Below, piece by piece: positions 8,414-16,844 of a stretch of 64,000 nucleotides of DNA (position 1 is the stretch's first letter; each line of letters starts with the position of its first letter). The position numbers and the translations under genes were made by a program. Source of the DNA: Oceanobacillus_B kapialis (GTDB lineage Bacteria; Bacillota; Bacilli; Bacillales; Amphibacillaceae); assembly GCF_042685265.1 (NCBI RefSeq), contig NZ_JBHUMX010000035.1. One strand, given 5' to 3'. Under the pieces are notes generated by a model. It had not been told where the DNA came from and made no database searches. It saw only the letters and a program-made list of their open reading frames with translations.

Positions 8414-9184
8414 TTACTCAGTTGCTTTGATACTTGCCGTGGTGATCCCTTCTTCTTGAAGTGACACATTTAATTCTTTAACAAATGTAACCGCTGATGG
8501 CCCATCACCATGAACACAAATTGTATCTGCTTTGATAGGAATGTGTTTCCCTTGAATCGAAGTTACCACTCCCTCTGTAAGCATCTGTTTCACTTGCTCT
8601 ACCGCCTGCTGTGTTGTTTCAATGAGAGCTCCTTCCATATTTCTCGGGGTAAGACTTCCATCATCCTGATAAGTACGATCTGCAAACACCTCTGAAGCAA
8701 CTGATAAACCTGCTTGCTCACCTTCATCTAGGAGATAGCTTCCTGCAAGGCCGAATAAGATTAGCTCTTGATCAAAATCCGCTATAGCCTTAGCAATTGC
8801 ATTCGCTACCTCTCTGTTTTTGGCTGCTAAGTTGTACATGGCCCCGTGGGGCTTCACATGATTCATCCGCACATTATGTGCCCGGCAAAATGCATGTAAT
8901 GCGCCAATTTGATAGACGACCATTTGATAAATTTCTTCAGGAGAAAAATCGATCATTCTTCGCCCAAACCCGGATAGATCTGGAAAACCTGGGTGCGCTC
9001 CAATGGATACCCCGTTTTCCTTTGCAAGCTTTACCGTATACGCCATGATGTTCGGATCACCAGCATGGGCCCCACAGGCAATATTTGCGGAAGTAATAGA
9101 TTTCATTAGCGCTTCATCTTCCCCAAAGGTATAGGCACCAAAGCTTTCTCCCATATCACAATTTAGATCGATCTTACGTTCCAT
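8414..9184 (-). CDS. pxpA: 5-oxoprolinase subunit PxpA (LamB/YcsF family)
   Basis: Subunit A of 5-oxoprolinase, 256 residues. The family signature is complete: IDLNCDMGESFGAY at residues 5-18, ANIACGAHAGDP, GVSIGAHPGFPDLSGFGRR, VKPHGAMYN and the C-terminal ICVHGDGPSAV. The invariant Asp/His residues in these segments are present. The start overlaps the end of pxpB by 11 nt, typical of translational coupling, with ribosome site GAGGTGAT. Confidence 0.93.
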   Translation of the reverse strand: MERKIDLNCDMGESFGAYTFGEDEALMKSITSANIACGAHAGDPNIMAYTVKLAKENGVSIGAHPGFPDLSGFGRRMIDFSPEEIYQMVVYQIGALHAFCRAHNVRMNHVKPHGAMYNLAAKNREVANAIAKAIADFDQELILFGLAGSYLLDEGEQAGLSVASEVFADRTYQDDGSLTPRNMEGALIETTQQAVEQVKQMLTEGVVTSIQGKHIPIKADTICVHGDGPSAVTFVKELNVSLQEEGITTASIKATE

Positions 9185-9911
9185 GTATGATCACCTCTTT
9201 CCATACAGAATCAGGCGTTTCTCTTCGTAGCATAAATTCACTATAGCTAGCTTCTGAAATTTCATAAAATTTAACACGGTCGCCAGGATGGAATAGGAAA
9301 GCATCCCCTTTTTTTTCAGCGTCAAATAAAGGAATAGGAGAGTTTCCAATAATATTCCATCCACCAGGAGACGTTAGTGGATAAATACCCGTTTGCGCGT
9401 CTGCTATCCCGACAGATCCAGCTATCGTCTTTGTTCGCGGCTCCTCTAGTCTTGATGTTGCGATAGATTGATCAAGTCCACCAAGGTACGGGAAGCCTGG
9501 AAGGAACCCAAGCAAATAGACAAGATATTCTGGCTGTTGGTGGCGCTTTATTACCTCTTCCTCTGTTAAATGGTGTTGTTTTGCCACCCGAGAGAGGTCA
9601 GGTCCAAGCTCCCCCCCATAGCACACCGGAATACGCAGCAGCCGCCCCTGTTTTTGAACTTTTTTTGGGGAGACATCGTTCTCCAAAATATTCTTTAGCT
9701 TATATTCAAGCTCCTGAAACCGAATTTGATATGGGTCATAGTAAAGAGTAATCGTATGGTAACCAGGAACAAGCTCCAACACACCATTTATATGTTCCTT
9801 ATGAATTAGCTCACAATTAGACTGGATTCGAAAGTTCATTTCGTGGTTGACCTCTCCCGGAAAATGAATGCGAATAACCCCATCTCCAATCGCTGCTATC
9901 GTTTTTGTCAT
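9174..9911 (-). CDS. pxpB: 5-oxoprolinase subunit PxpB
   Basis: Small allophanate hydrolase subunit 1-like protein (KipI family), 245 residues, forming the PxpBC part of 5-oxoprolinase. It contains VCYGGELGPDLSRVA, YLLGFLPGFPYLGGLD and GSVGIADAQTGIYPLTSPGGWNIIG, all hallmarks of the family. In B. subtilis KipI was first described as an inhibitor of kinase KinA; the enzymatic role is better supported. It follows the transporter gene by 63 nt and overlaps pxpA. Confidence 0.92.
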   Translation of the reverse strand: MTKTIAAIGDGVIRIHFPGEVNHEMNFRIQSNCELIHKEHINGVLELVPGYHTITLYYDPYQIRFQELEYKLKNILENDVSPKKVQKQGRLLRIPVCYGGELGPDLSRVAKQHHLTEEEVIKRHQQPEYLVYLLGFLPGFPYLGGLDQSIATSRLEEPRTKTIAGSVGIADAQTGIYPLTSPGGWNIIGNSPIPLFDAEKKGDAFLFHPGDRVKFYEISEASYSEFMLRRETPDSVWKEVIIHGT

Positions 9912-9974
9912 AGTCTATCACCTACCCTTTCACTGTTGATGGAGAACGAACAGGATATTCCTCAGCTTTACCGC

Positions 9975-11177
9975 TTATTCTAAAACAAATCTGTTTCTCC
10001 CTGCACCCAACCCAAATAAGATGACACAGAACGCAACACCATTTAAAAACAAGAGCGGGACACTCCAGCTTTGGGTCAGATCATATAGAAGTCCAATAAG
10101 AAATGGACCTACAGCTGCAAGCAAATAACCTAAGGCTTGTGCCATCCCTGATAAGGCAGCCGCTTGTTTTGCAGTTTTCGCTCGCATTCCAAGAAAAGCT
10201 AGTGCCAAAGCAAAGGTTCCACTTAAGGTCAGTCCAATCAAAACCGTGCTAATGACCATCACAACATAAGATTCTCCTATCAGTAGTCCTGTATATCCTA
10301 AAATAGAGAGGACTCCATTAACAATTACAATTCCTTGCTGTGATTTTAGTTTACCAGCAATAACGGGGACTAAAAAGCTTGCTGGCAACCCGACAAGCTG
10401 CATAATCGATAACATCCAGCCTGCCGCTGACATCGTTAACCCGTATTGATGGAGTATTTCCGGTAACCAGGAAATGGTTACGTAAAATAAGAAAGATTGC
10501 AAACCCATAAAGGCCGCAACCTGCCATGCTAGAGGAGATTTCCAGATGGCATTGTTTTCACCTGATACAAATGCGATTGGGCGAGGATTAGTTGCCCTGT
10601 CTCGTTTCATTATGTAAAACCATATTAAACTTCCCAAAACTGCTGGTGCTCCCCATACGAATAGTGTCCATTGCCAACCAAGTCCAGCGCCTTCTGCTAA
10701 CGGTATACTAAGTCCAGAAGCGGCTGCCGCAAATACCCCCATACAAGTGGAGTAAATGCTCGTCATCACTGCAACCTTCATTGGAAACTTTTCTTTTATA
10801 ACGACTGGAAGTAACACGTTACAAACCGCAATTCCGACACCTACCAGTAACGTTCCAAAAAACAGAAGAAAGATAATGGAGATCGAACGCATGCTAATCC
10901 CTACTAGTAAAACGATTAGCCCACCAAGCATGACACCTTCATTGGAAAATCGATTCGCTATTCTTGGAATAATGGGTGACATAATAGCAAAAGCCACTAA
11001 TGGCAAGCTTGTCAATAAACCGGCACTCCCATTTGATAAACCCAAGTCATCGCGAATCGTCGTAATAAGTGGGCCAACTGACGTGAGGGATGGACGTAAA
11101 TTAAATGCTACAACAATAATGCCTACAACTAATAGAATCTGATAGTACTTTTGATTATTTTCTGTGGTGTAATCCAT
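9975..11177 (-). CDS. CynX/NimT-type MFS transporter
   Basis: Membrane carrier of 400 residues with about 12 helices. The opening AFNLRPSLTSVGPLITTIRDDLGLSNG is characteristic of the CynX/NimT group. It is the first gene of the run that leads into pxpB-pxpA-pxpC-pcp, with a ribosome site AAAGGAGA 8 nt before the ATG. The context suggests uptake or export of 5-oxoproline, pyroglutamyl peptides or a related acid; this is inferred from position only. Confidence 0.82.
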   Translation of the reverse strand: MDYTTENNQKYYQILLVVGIIVVAFNLRPSLTSVGPLITTIRDDLGLSNGSAGLLTSLPLVAFAIMSPIIPRIANRFSNEGVMLGGLIVLLVGISMRSISIIFLLFFGTLLVGVGIAVCNVLLPVVIKEKFPMKVAVMTSIYSTCMGVFAAAASGLSIPLAEGAGLGWQWTLFVWGAPAVLGSLIWFYIMKRDRATNPRPIAFVSGENNAIWKSPLAWQVAAFMGLQSFLFYVTISWLPEILHQYGLTMSAAGWMLSIMQLVGLPASFLVPVIAGKLKSQQGIVIVNGVLSILGYTGLLIGESYVVMVISTVLIGLTLSGTFALALAFLGMRAKTAKQAAALSGMAQALGYLLAAVGPFLIGLLYDLTQSWSVPLLFLNGVAFCVILFGLGAGRNRFVLE

Positions 11178-11484
11178 TTTGCATCTCCTTTTACTTTCCC
11201 TAATGCGAGTCTTACTTAATAACCAATTCTACGCAAATTTTTTATACTACCTTGTTGTTAATAGTAGCACAACTAAGCGAGTACGAAAAAACTTAAAGAT
11301 CTGAAAGTGAATGGTGCTAAATGGGCAGTTGTATGGAAAACAAGGTTTTGAGTGGATTAAAAAAGAGGAGTGAATAAGGGAAGAGGGGGTGATTTTATTG
11401 CCTACATCACCATATAAAAACGATGGTGTAGGGGACTCTCCAAGAGGATGAATCCCCTTTCATATTATGTATAGATTACTTCCC
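11178..11484. other. Intergenic region upstream of the 5-oxoproline operon
   Basis: Contains the presumed operon promoter, which I could not assign to clear hexamers, and an imperfect hairpin (CCTACA 11401-11406 with TGTAGG 11427-11432) that may end the transcript of the gene at 11485. No T-run follows, so termination there is uncertain. Confidence 0.35.
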
Positions 11485-11745
11485 CTACTTTTTAGTATCG
11501 TGCATGGGAACAGTAGGATTACATAGTATATGTTCTGTTAGCCATGTGACACGTTTGCTTGTCGTAATGAACTCAGACGTAACCGGTCTAAAATCATTAG
11601 GTTGTTTCAAGTACTCCCATTTTTCCATATGGTATGTTCCTTGAGCATAAGGATAAGCTTGTTCCCGAGACCCCGTTGACTGATACGCTAATAGTCGATT
11701 ATTGCAATATGACGCCTTTTCCGATACGTGCTGAACACCCTTCAT
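11485..11745 (-). CDS. Small hypothetical protein
   Basis: Open frame of 86 residues from ATG 11745, preceded by AGGGGGA 4-5 nt upstream, which supports translation. The product is soluble, rich in Tyr and Thr, with no signal peptide, membrane helix or motif I recognise. It stands alone between two intergenic regions. It could be a lineage-restricted protein; a chance frame cannot be fully excluded, but the ribosome site and absence of a competing frame favour a gene. Confidence 0.5.
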   Translation of the reverse strand: MKGVQHVSEKASYCNNRLLAYQSTGSREQAYPYAQGTYHMEKWEYLKQPNDFRPVTSEFITTSKRVTWLTEHILCNPTVPMHDTKK

Positions 11746-12098
11746 CAAATCCCCCTATTCGTTTATGATACTTCCCTTCTCCGCTGTTTATTTTCCTGTG
11801 TAGAATAATCATTCAAAATACGACCGACCAGGAAAATGTACTCATGACTATATCCCCATTATGCCATAAACGTCAAGCGTATGCCGTTCATCTCTACCTG
11901 TCGAAAAAAGGCGAAAATCTCTTATCCTCCACTCGTCATCTGTCGAAATAACGCACCTTTTGCTAACTATTGTATAATATTAGGTTGATTTGGAGATTAA
12001 ACAAAAGAAGCAAGCTTGTGTTACTTTTTTGTAAATTTTTATTAAAGGCATCTATCCAAGCTTTAAATGGATTTTTTCCTTTTATGCCAATAGGATTA

Positions 12099-12107
12099 TG
12101 GTATAAT
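12099..12107 (+). promoter_or_regulatory. Extended -10 promoter of antitoxin RNA 1
   Basis: TGGTATAAT, an extended -10 element (TGnTATAAT) on the plus strand, placing the RNA start near 12114. No good -35 is seen, as is usual with extended -10 promoters. Confidence 0.6.
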
Positions 12108-12113
12108 AGTAGT

Positions 12114-12264
12114 GTAAACTGACATATACTAAATTGAACAAAAAAGACCACAGCTGCAACTGTGGTCTGATTGATAAGCGGTTCTCCAAGAGAGGATCGG
12201 CTACCTTGTTTATAGGCCTCTCCCATCATCGACTATTGTGGGGATAAAGAGGTCTATTTTTTAT
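12114..12264 (+). ncRNA. Predicted antitoxin RNA of type I TA locus 1
   Basis: A plus-strand RNA of about 150 nt starting after the extended -10 at 12102-12107. It ends at a hairpin (AGGCCTCT near 12213 with AGAGGTCT near 12256) followed by ATTTTTTATT. Its 3' end overlaps the stop codon and 3' UTR of the toxin mRNA on the other strand by more than 100 nt. This convergent layout matches the RatA/TxpA and SR4/BsrG pairs of B. subtilis. Transcription itself is predicted, not observed. Confidence 0.65.
12139..12168 (-). terminator. Terminator of toxin mRNA 1
   Basis: AGACCACAG (12145-12153) pairs with CTGTGGTCT (12160-12168), followed on the minus strand by TTTTTG. It puts the toxin mRNA end about 115 nt past the stop codon, inside the antitoxin RNA. 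Confidence 0.75.
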
Positions 12265-12343
12265 TGATCATACGAATGACCAGAGTTAGGAGCGCTATAA
12301 TAAACGTCCCAAACGAGAGCATTACCATAAACACTTGATACAT
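12254..12343 (-). CDS. Holin-like type I toxin (TxpA/BsrG type)
   Basis: Peptide of 29 residues: a short N-terminus (MYQVFMVML), one membrane helix through SFGTFIIALLTLVI, and a basic tail RMINKK. This is the standard plan of the putative holin-like toxin family found in type I toxin-antitoxin loci of Bacillota. A ribosome site (GGGAGGGA) lies 11-13 nt upstream, spaced rather far, which may allow only weak translation. The stop codon lies in the arm of the opposite-strand terminator. Overproduction of such peptides disturbs the membrane; the antisense RNA at 12114-12264 would silence it. Confidence 0.75.
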   Translation of the reverse strand: MYQVFMVMLSFGTFIIALLTLVIRMINKK

Positions 12344-12416
12344 ATCCAAATGGCATCCCTCCCTTCTTTAGAGAAAGGGCTTGCCGATCACTCTCGGAAA
12401 ACATTATCTACCTTCT

Positions 12417-12425
12417 AGTATACCA
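12417..12425 (-). promoter_or_regulatory. Extended -10 promoter of toxin 1
   Basis: TGGTATACT on the minus strand, an extended -10 element. It predicts a toxin mRNA start near 12410 and a leader of about 67 nt. Confidence 0.55.
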
Positions 12426-12609
12426 CACTTCAGGTGAAAAATACGCCAAAACAGAACAATTGTTCGTATTTTCTGCTGGGAAACTCCTGAAAAATGCAGT
12501 TCCTAAACAAGCATCACTGCTTGTATATGTTAGTATATGCAACAAACTACTTTGTTTGTAATGCAAATGGAGTGAGAACTACTAAATTACTTTTACTCTA
12601 GCCATGAGA

Positions 12610-12638
12610 AAGGGCACTGACAATATGTCAGTGCCCTT
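12610..12638 (-). terminator. Terminator after ltaS
   Basis: A perfect 12-bp stem AAGGGCACTGAC / GTCAGTGCCCTT with a 5-nt loop, 8 nt after the ltaS stop. On the minus strand it is followed by a short T-rich stretch (TTTCT). Confidence 0.75.
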
Positions 12639-12645
12639 CTACTCA

Positions 12646-14658
12646 TTATTTTTCTTCTTCTGTATCCTGAATATCTTCAGGCTGCTTTACATCCTCTGCT
12701 TCGGATGATTTTGTTATTTCTTCTTCTTCTGGTGTGCCATAGAAGTATTCAGATGGGTCTATCGGAGTCCATGAATCATTAGGTGTATAGAATCTTAATA
12801 GATCCCCATAAAGGACTTCATCTGACAAGGCAAGCTCCTTCAGAACTTCTTCTTTTTGCTTTTTCATTTCTTCTGTAGGGTTTTCGATAACCTCTTTTGT
12901 TTCATTATCATAGAACACATCGTTCACAGAGCTATACTCAGGTGTCATAAAGTCTCCGCTTCTGAACGGAACAACCTCTTCATGCTCCTTAGAGAATAAG
13001 TCTGTTCCGAATTGAATATAGTCTTTCGCTTCAATTCCCATTAAATGAAGCATAGTTGGCATGACATCAATTTGTCCACCATACGTGTGGTTAACCCCTT
13101 GCCCGTCAACACCAGGAACCTTAATAAAGAATGGGGTACGTTGCAGTTCAGCATTCTTTAATGGTGTGATTTCTTCGCCTGTGATTTCCTTCATGGCACG
13201 GTTATGGTTATCGGAAATTCCATAATGGTCACCGTAAATCATGATAATAGAATCTTCGTACAAGCCTTTTTCTTTCAGATCATCGAAGAACTGCTTCAAT
13301 GCTTCGTCAAGGTAACGTGCAGTCTGGAAATAACGGTCAACAGATCCATCACCCGTTTCTGCTGGTTCAATACTAGCATCCTCTTCATCTATTAAATAAG
13401 GATGGTGATGCGTCAAGGTCATCATATGGGCGTAAAATGGCTGCTCCATATTCTCTAAATAAGGCATGGATTCTTTAAAGAATGGTTTGTCCTTTAATCC
13501 ATAGTTAATAACATTTTCTTCGCTCATATTATAAAAATCTTCATGGTAGAATTCGTCAATTCCTAAGTGTTTATACACTTCGTCACGGTTCCAGAATGAT
13601 TTTCCGTCGCCATGGAAGATAGAACTCGTGTAGCCAAACTCTTGATCTAATATGGCTGGCAATGATTGATACGTATTTGTACCCTTCGTTACAAATGCGG
13701 CACCTTGTGGCAATCCGTATAATGACGTATCCATTGTTAATTCAGAGTCAGCAGTTTTACCTTGCTCTGTTTGATGGAAGAAGTTATCAAAATACGTAAA
13801 GTTTTTACTTTCATCATGCACAAGCGAGTTCAGGAACGGTGTTACTTCTTCACCATGTAACTCGTAATCTATTAAAAAGGATTGGAAAGATTCTAAATGA
13901 ATCTTAATAATATTTTTCCCTTTTCCTTTTCCAAAATATTTCTCATTTGGTTCAGCATAATTATATTTTGTATAGTTTTCTACTTCTGTAATATCATCGC
14001 TATCGGCAAGAACTCGACGGGTTGACGTTTTAGCACTTTGAATAGCATCATAGATTGTGAAATTATAAGCACCAAGATATTTCACAACATAGTTACGGTC
14101 AAATGTCCGCTCCAGTAATTGTGGACGGTCAGCTTCTGCCAAGCCAAGGTTAACAGAGAAGGCAATCACACCAGCTGCCAAAACGGTTAATGGCTTCCGT
14201 ATTTTCATTCTAGTCATAGACCAATTCGTCTTCATTTTAACAAACAAGACTACTAGTAAGACAAGATCTAATGCATAAAGCAAATCATGCATTTGTACTA
14301 AATCTGCAATACTCCCACCAATGCTGCCAAAGTTGTCTGTCTGCATTAAGGTTGGAATCGTAATAAAATCACTGTTGAAACGATAGAACACAACATTTGC
14401 ATAAAGGATAAATGTCATGATCGCGTCAATAATGATGATAAACAGTCCTGCTTTCTTTCCTTTCGCGAATAAGGCAAGCCCTAGAAATACGAGTGCAGAA
14501 CTTAGCGGATTGAAGAATAATAGAAACTCCTGCATTGCTCCACTAACACCAAGATTAAATTCAGTTTTATAGATTATATACGTTTTTATCCAGAGTAAGA
14601 TTACAGCAATAGCGAAGAATCCCATCTTCGTAGATATTAATTTCTTCACTTTCTTCAC
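12646..14658 (-). CDS. ltaS: Lipoteichoic acid synthase, LtaS family
   Basis: Polymerises glycerol phosphate from phosphatidylglycerol into lipoteichoic acid on the outer membrane face. The 670 residues contain five N-terminal membrane helices (to about residue 175) and an extracellular sulfatase-like domain. The nucleophile Thr is in TEQGKTADSELTMDTS (about residues 285-300); metal ligands are in KIHLESFQSF and MIYGDHYGISDNHN. The C-terminal 40 residues are Glu-rich. B. subtilis has four paralogues (LtaS, YfnI, YqgS, YvgJ), so which one this equals is not settled. Monocistronic, with a good sigma-A promoter and a terminator. Confidence 0.9.
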   Translation of the reverse strand: MKKVKKLISTKMGFFAIAVILLWIKTYIIYKTEFNLGVSGAMQEFLLFFNPLSSALVFLGLALFAKGKKAGLFIIIIDAIMTFILYANVVFYRFNSDFITIPTLMQTDNFGSIGGSIADLVQMHDLLYALDLVLLVVLFVKMKTNWSMTRMKIRKPLTVLAAGVIAFSVNLGLAEADRPQLLERTFDRNYVVKYLGAYNFTIYDAIQSAKTSTRRVLADSDDITEVENYTKYNYAEPNEKYFGKGKGKNIIKIHLESFQSFLIDYELHGEEVTPFLNSLVHDESKNFTYFDNFFHQTEQGKTADSELTMDTSLYGLPQGAAFVTKGTNTYQSLPAILDQEFGYTSSIFHGDGKSFWNRDEVYKHLGIDEFYHEDFYNMSEENVINYGLKDKPFFKESMPYLENMEQPFYAHMMTLTHHHPYLIDEEDASIEPAETGDGSVDRYFQTARYLDEALKQFFDDLKEKGLYEDSIIMIYGDHYGISDNHNRAMKEITGEEITPLKNAELQRTPFFIKVPGVDGQGVNHTYGGQIDVMPTMLHLMGIEAKDYIQFGTDLFSKEHEEVVPFRSGDFMTPEYSSVNDVFYDNETKEVIENPTEEMKKQKEEVLKELALSDEVLYGDLLRFYTPNDSWTPIDPSEYFYGTPEEEEITKSSEAEDVKQPEDIQDTEEEK

Positions 14659-14701
14659 CTCTTGTTTTCTTTACATTTAATTAACATTACAACGATTTTT
14701 T

Positions 14702-14730
14702 ATTATACCTTACTTATTGCTATTGGTCAA
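14702..14730 (-). promoter_or_regulatory. Sigma-A promoter of ltaS
   Basis: TTGACC, 17-nt spacer, TATAAT on the minus strand; one mismatch to the consensus. It lies 44 nt upstream of the ltaS start. The rest of the 14659-15043 interval holds only the terminator at 14977-15018. Confidence 0.75.
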
Positions 14731-14976
14731 AGTAATTTCGAAATGGGTATATCATCCTAAACTGCTTGTATACAGTTACAGTAAGCCTTTTCATGTGGCT
14801 TGTGACAAAAAATAGAACAATTTGCCTATGGTTTCGTTTTAAATAAATGGGAGCCTGAAACTGGTGGGAGTTATTACTATCTTTAAGCTTCTTAGTACAA
14901 AGATTGCTGTATAAAAGAAGTGCTTTAACATACTAAGGCATGTATTTCCCACTATTGGACTCTCATAAACCTAAAA

Positions 14977-15018
14977 AAAGACGAATGGATTTTGCTAGCC
15001 TCTCATCCATTCGTCTTT
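14977..15018 (-). terminator. Terminator of the MCP gene at 15044
   Basis: AAAGACGAATGGAT (14977-14990) pairs perfectly with ATCCATTCGTCTTT (15005-15018); the minus strand continues with a T-run. Confidence 0.85.
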
Positions 15019-15043
15019 CCTTTTTTAATTCGTGTATTTTCTA

Positions 15044-16738
15044 TTAAACCGTAAACCTTGCAATTAAGCTGTTTAATTGTTCTGCTGAGTTCGCAAGCTG
15101 CTTAGAACTGTTTGCTACTTCCTCCATGGCACTGCTTGTTTGTTCAGAAGAAGCTGAGGTTTCTTCCACACCTGCTGCAGATTCCTCGGCAATAGCAGCA
15201 ATTTCTTCAATTGAATGACTCATGCTGCTACTCTTTCCTGTCAGGTCTGCAAGGTTAGTGGAAATCACTTGGATACGATCCACCATTGTGCCGACAGCAT
15301 GGTTAATTTCCGTAAAGGTCTCTGAGGTGGATTGAATCTTTTCTGTACCCTGTTCTACTTCTTTATAGCTATCATTTAGCGAAACAGAAATGGTCCGAGT
15401 TTCGTTTTGGATATTTGTGACAAACTCGGTAATACCAGTTATAGATTTTGCCACTTCCTCTGCCAGCTTTCTCACTTCGTCCGCCACTACTGCGAATCCT
15501 TTTCCATTTTCCCCTGCCCGCGATGCTTCGATGGCAGCATTAAGTGCCAGCAAATTTGTTTGCTCAGCGATATCTTTAATTACTGAAACAAGCTGGGTAA
15601 TGTTTTGGGTATGTTGATCTAAACCTTGCACCTTTTCCACAGCTTCACGAACGATTTGATCAATTTTTATCATTTGATCTCTTGAGGCGTCCATTAAGCT
15701 AGTTCCCTCTTTTGTTTTAGCAAGCACGTCTTTGGAGGTTGCTTGAATGTTTTCCCCGTTCTCATTCGTTTCTTGGACGCTTTTCGTAAAGGTGGCCATC
15801 ACAGAAGATAAGTCGCTTGCGTTCGTCGCCTGTTCTTCTGTCCCATTAGCCAATTCTTCCATTGTAATGGAAACTTGCTCAGAACCAGCTTTAACCTCAT
15901 CGGCTGATTGCGTTAATTCTTCGCTTTGATTGGATACCGTTTCAGATACTTCGCCTATTTTTACTAACATGGCCCTTGTGTTTGTGGTCATGGTATTTGT
16001 CGCAGTGATAAGTTCACTTATTTCATCATTCGTTGTAGCGGTAAGTGGTTCATGTTTTAGATTTCCTGAAGCCACTTCCATCATGCGCTGCATCACATTT
16101 ACGATCGGTTTTGTAATTTTATTGGATGTAATTAGGGCAATGGTGATACCAGCAAGGATCACAAGACCTGCTATTCCAGTCGTCACCCAAAAATTGACTC
16201 GGCTATGGTCTACAATCTGACTGCCTAGCTGCTGCATGTCCTCTTCACTCGCTGCAGCCATCTCCTGGAACTCTCGAATAAGCTCTTCTTCTAATGGCTG
16301 TACAAATAGAGCCATCATTTCTATCGCTCTGTCCACATTTCCGTTTTCGTATTCTGCTATAACTTCATCCGTGAAAGTGCCCCATTCTATCTTCTTATCC
16401 ATTAGCGTTTGTACTTCCTCGGAGTCATCCAATTCGAGCAACTTGTTTTCTAATGCAATGGAGGCATCTATCCCCTCACTAAATTCATCTTTCATCGAAG
16501 CATCCCCATAAAGCAAATACCCACGTAATAATGAAGTGCGGTGCTGCATATTAAGGGTGATTTTTTCTTGCGTAATTAGCAGTTCTAGTTGATAATCTAT
16601 CATTTCTTCCATATTTTTATTTGTACTATAAGCGGTATAGGCATTATATGCTGACAATAGAACGACCAAGAAAATTACGATACCAAAACCAAAAAGAATT
16701 TTCCCTTTTATACCTTTAAAACCAAACTTCTTTTTCAT
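15044..16738 (-). CDS. Methyl-accepting chemotaxis protein with 4-helix-bundle sensor
   Basis: Transmembrane chemoreceptor of 564 residues. TM1 is at about residues 12-32, followed by a helical periplasm-side-equivalent sensor of about 150 residues (4HB_MCP type), TM2 near 190-210, a HAMP domain (ITSNKITKPIVNVMQRMMEVASGNL) and a long cytoplasmic signalling domain with the hairpin tip EQTNLLALNAAIEASRAGENGKGF. ATG 16738 follows GAGGTGG at 5 nt; an upstream in-frame GTG would overlap that site. A sigma-D promoter lies upstream. The ligand is unknown. Confidence 0.9.
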   Translation of the reverse strand: MKKKFGFKGIKGKILFGFGIVIFLVVLLSAYNAYTAYSTNKNMEEMIDYQLELLITQEKITLNMQHRTSLLRGYLLYGDASMKDEFSEGIDASIALENKLLELDDSEEVQTLMDKKIEWGTFTDEVIAEYENGNVDRAIEMMALFVQPLEEELIREFQEMAAASEEDMQQLGSQIVDHSRVNFWVTTGIAGLVILAGITIALITSNKITKPIVNVMQRMMEVASGNLKHEPLTATTNDEISELITATNTMTTNTRAMLVKIGEVSETVSNQSEELTQSADEVKAGSEQVSITMEELANGTEEQATNASDLSSVMATFTKSVQETNENGENIQATSKDVLAKTKEGTSLMDASRDQMIKIDQIVREAVEKVQGLDQHTQNITQLVSVIKDIAEQTNLLALNAAIEASRAGENGKGFAVVADEVRKLAEEVAKSITGITEFVTNIQNETRTISVSLNDSYKEVEQGTEKIQSTSETFTEINHAVGTMVDRIQVISTNLADLTGKSSSMSHSIEEIAAIAEESAAGVEETSASSEQTSSAMEEVANSSKQLANSAEQLNSLIARFTV

Positions 16739-16785
16739 TTTATCCACCTCTGTATGTTGATATTACAATTAACGGTTTCCTTTCT

Positions 16786-16812
16786 ATATCGGCGGAAAAT
16801 GAATAGTTTGTA
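16786..16812 (-). promoter_or_regulatory. Sigma-D promoter of the MCP gene
   Basis: Minus strand TACA, 15-nt spacer, GCCGATAT. The -10 is a perfect match to the sigma-D (FliA-type) consensus and the -35 matches three of four (TAAA). Confidence 0.8.
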
Positions 16813-16844
16813 GTAGATGGAGAAAAGCAGAAATATTTAATTAA

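Noticed and set aside
11963..12229. Minus-strand open frame of 88 codons overlapping TA locus 1
   Set aside because: No ribosome site, unusual composition, and it runs through the terminator and the predicted antitoxin RNA. The structured RNA interpretation explains the sequence better.
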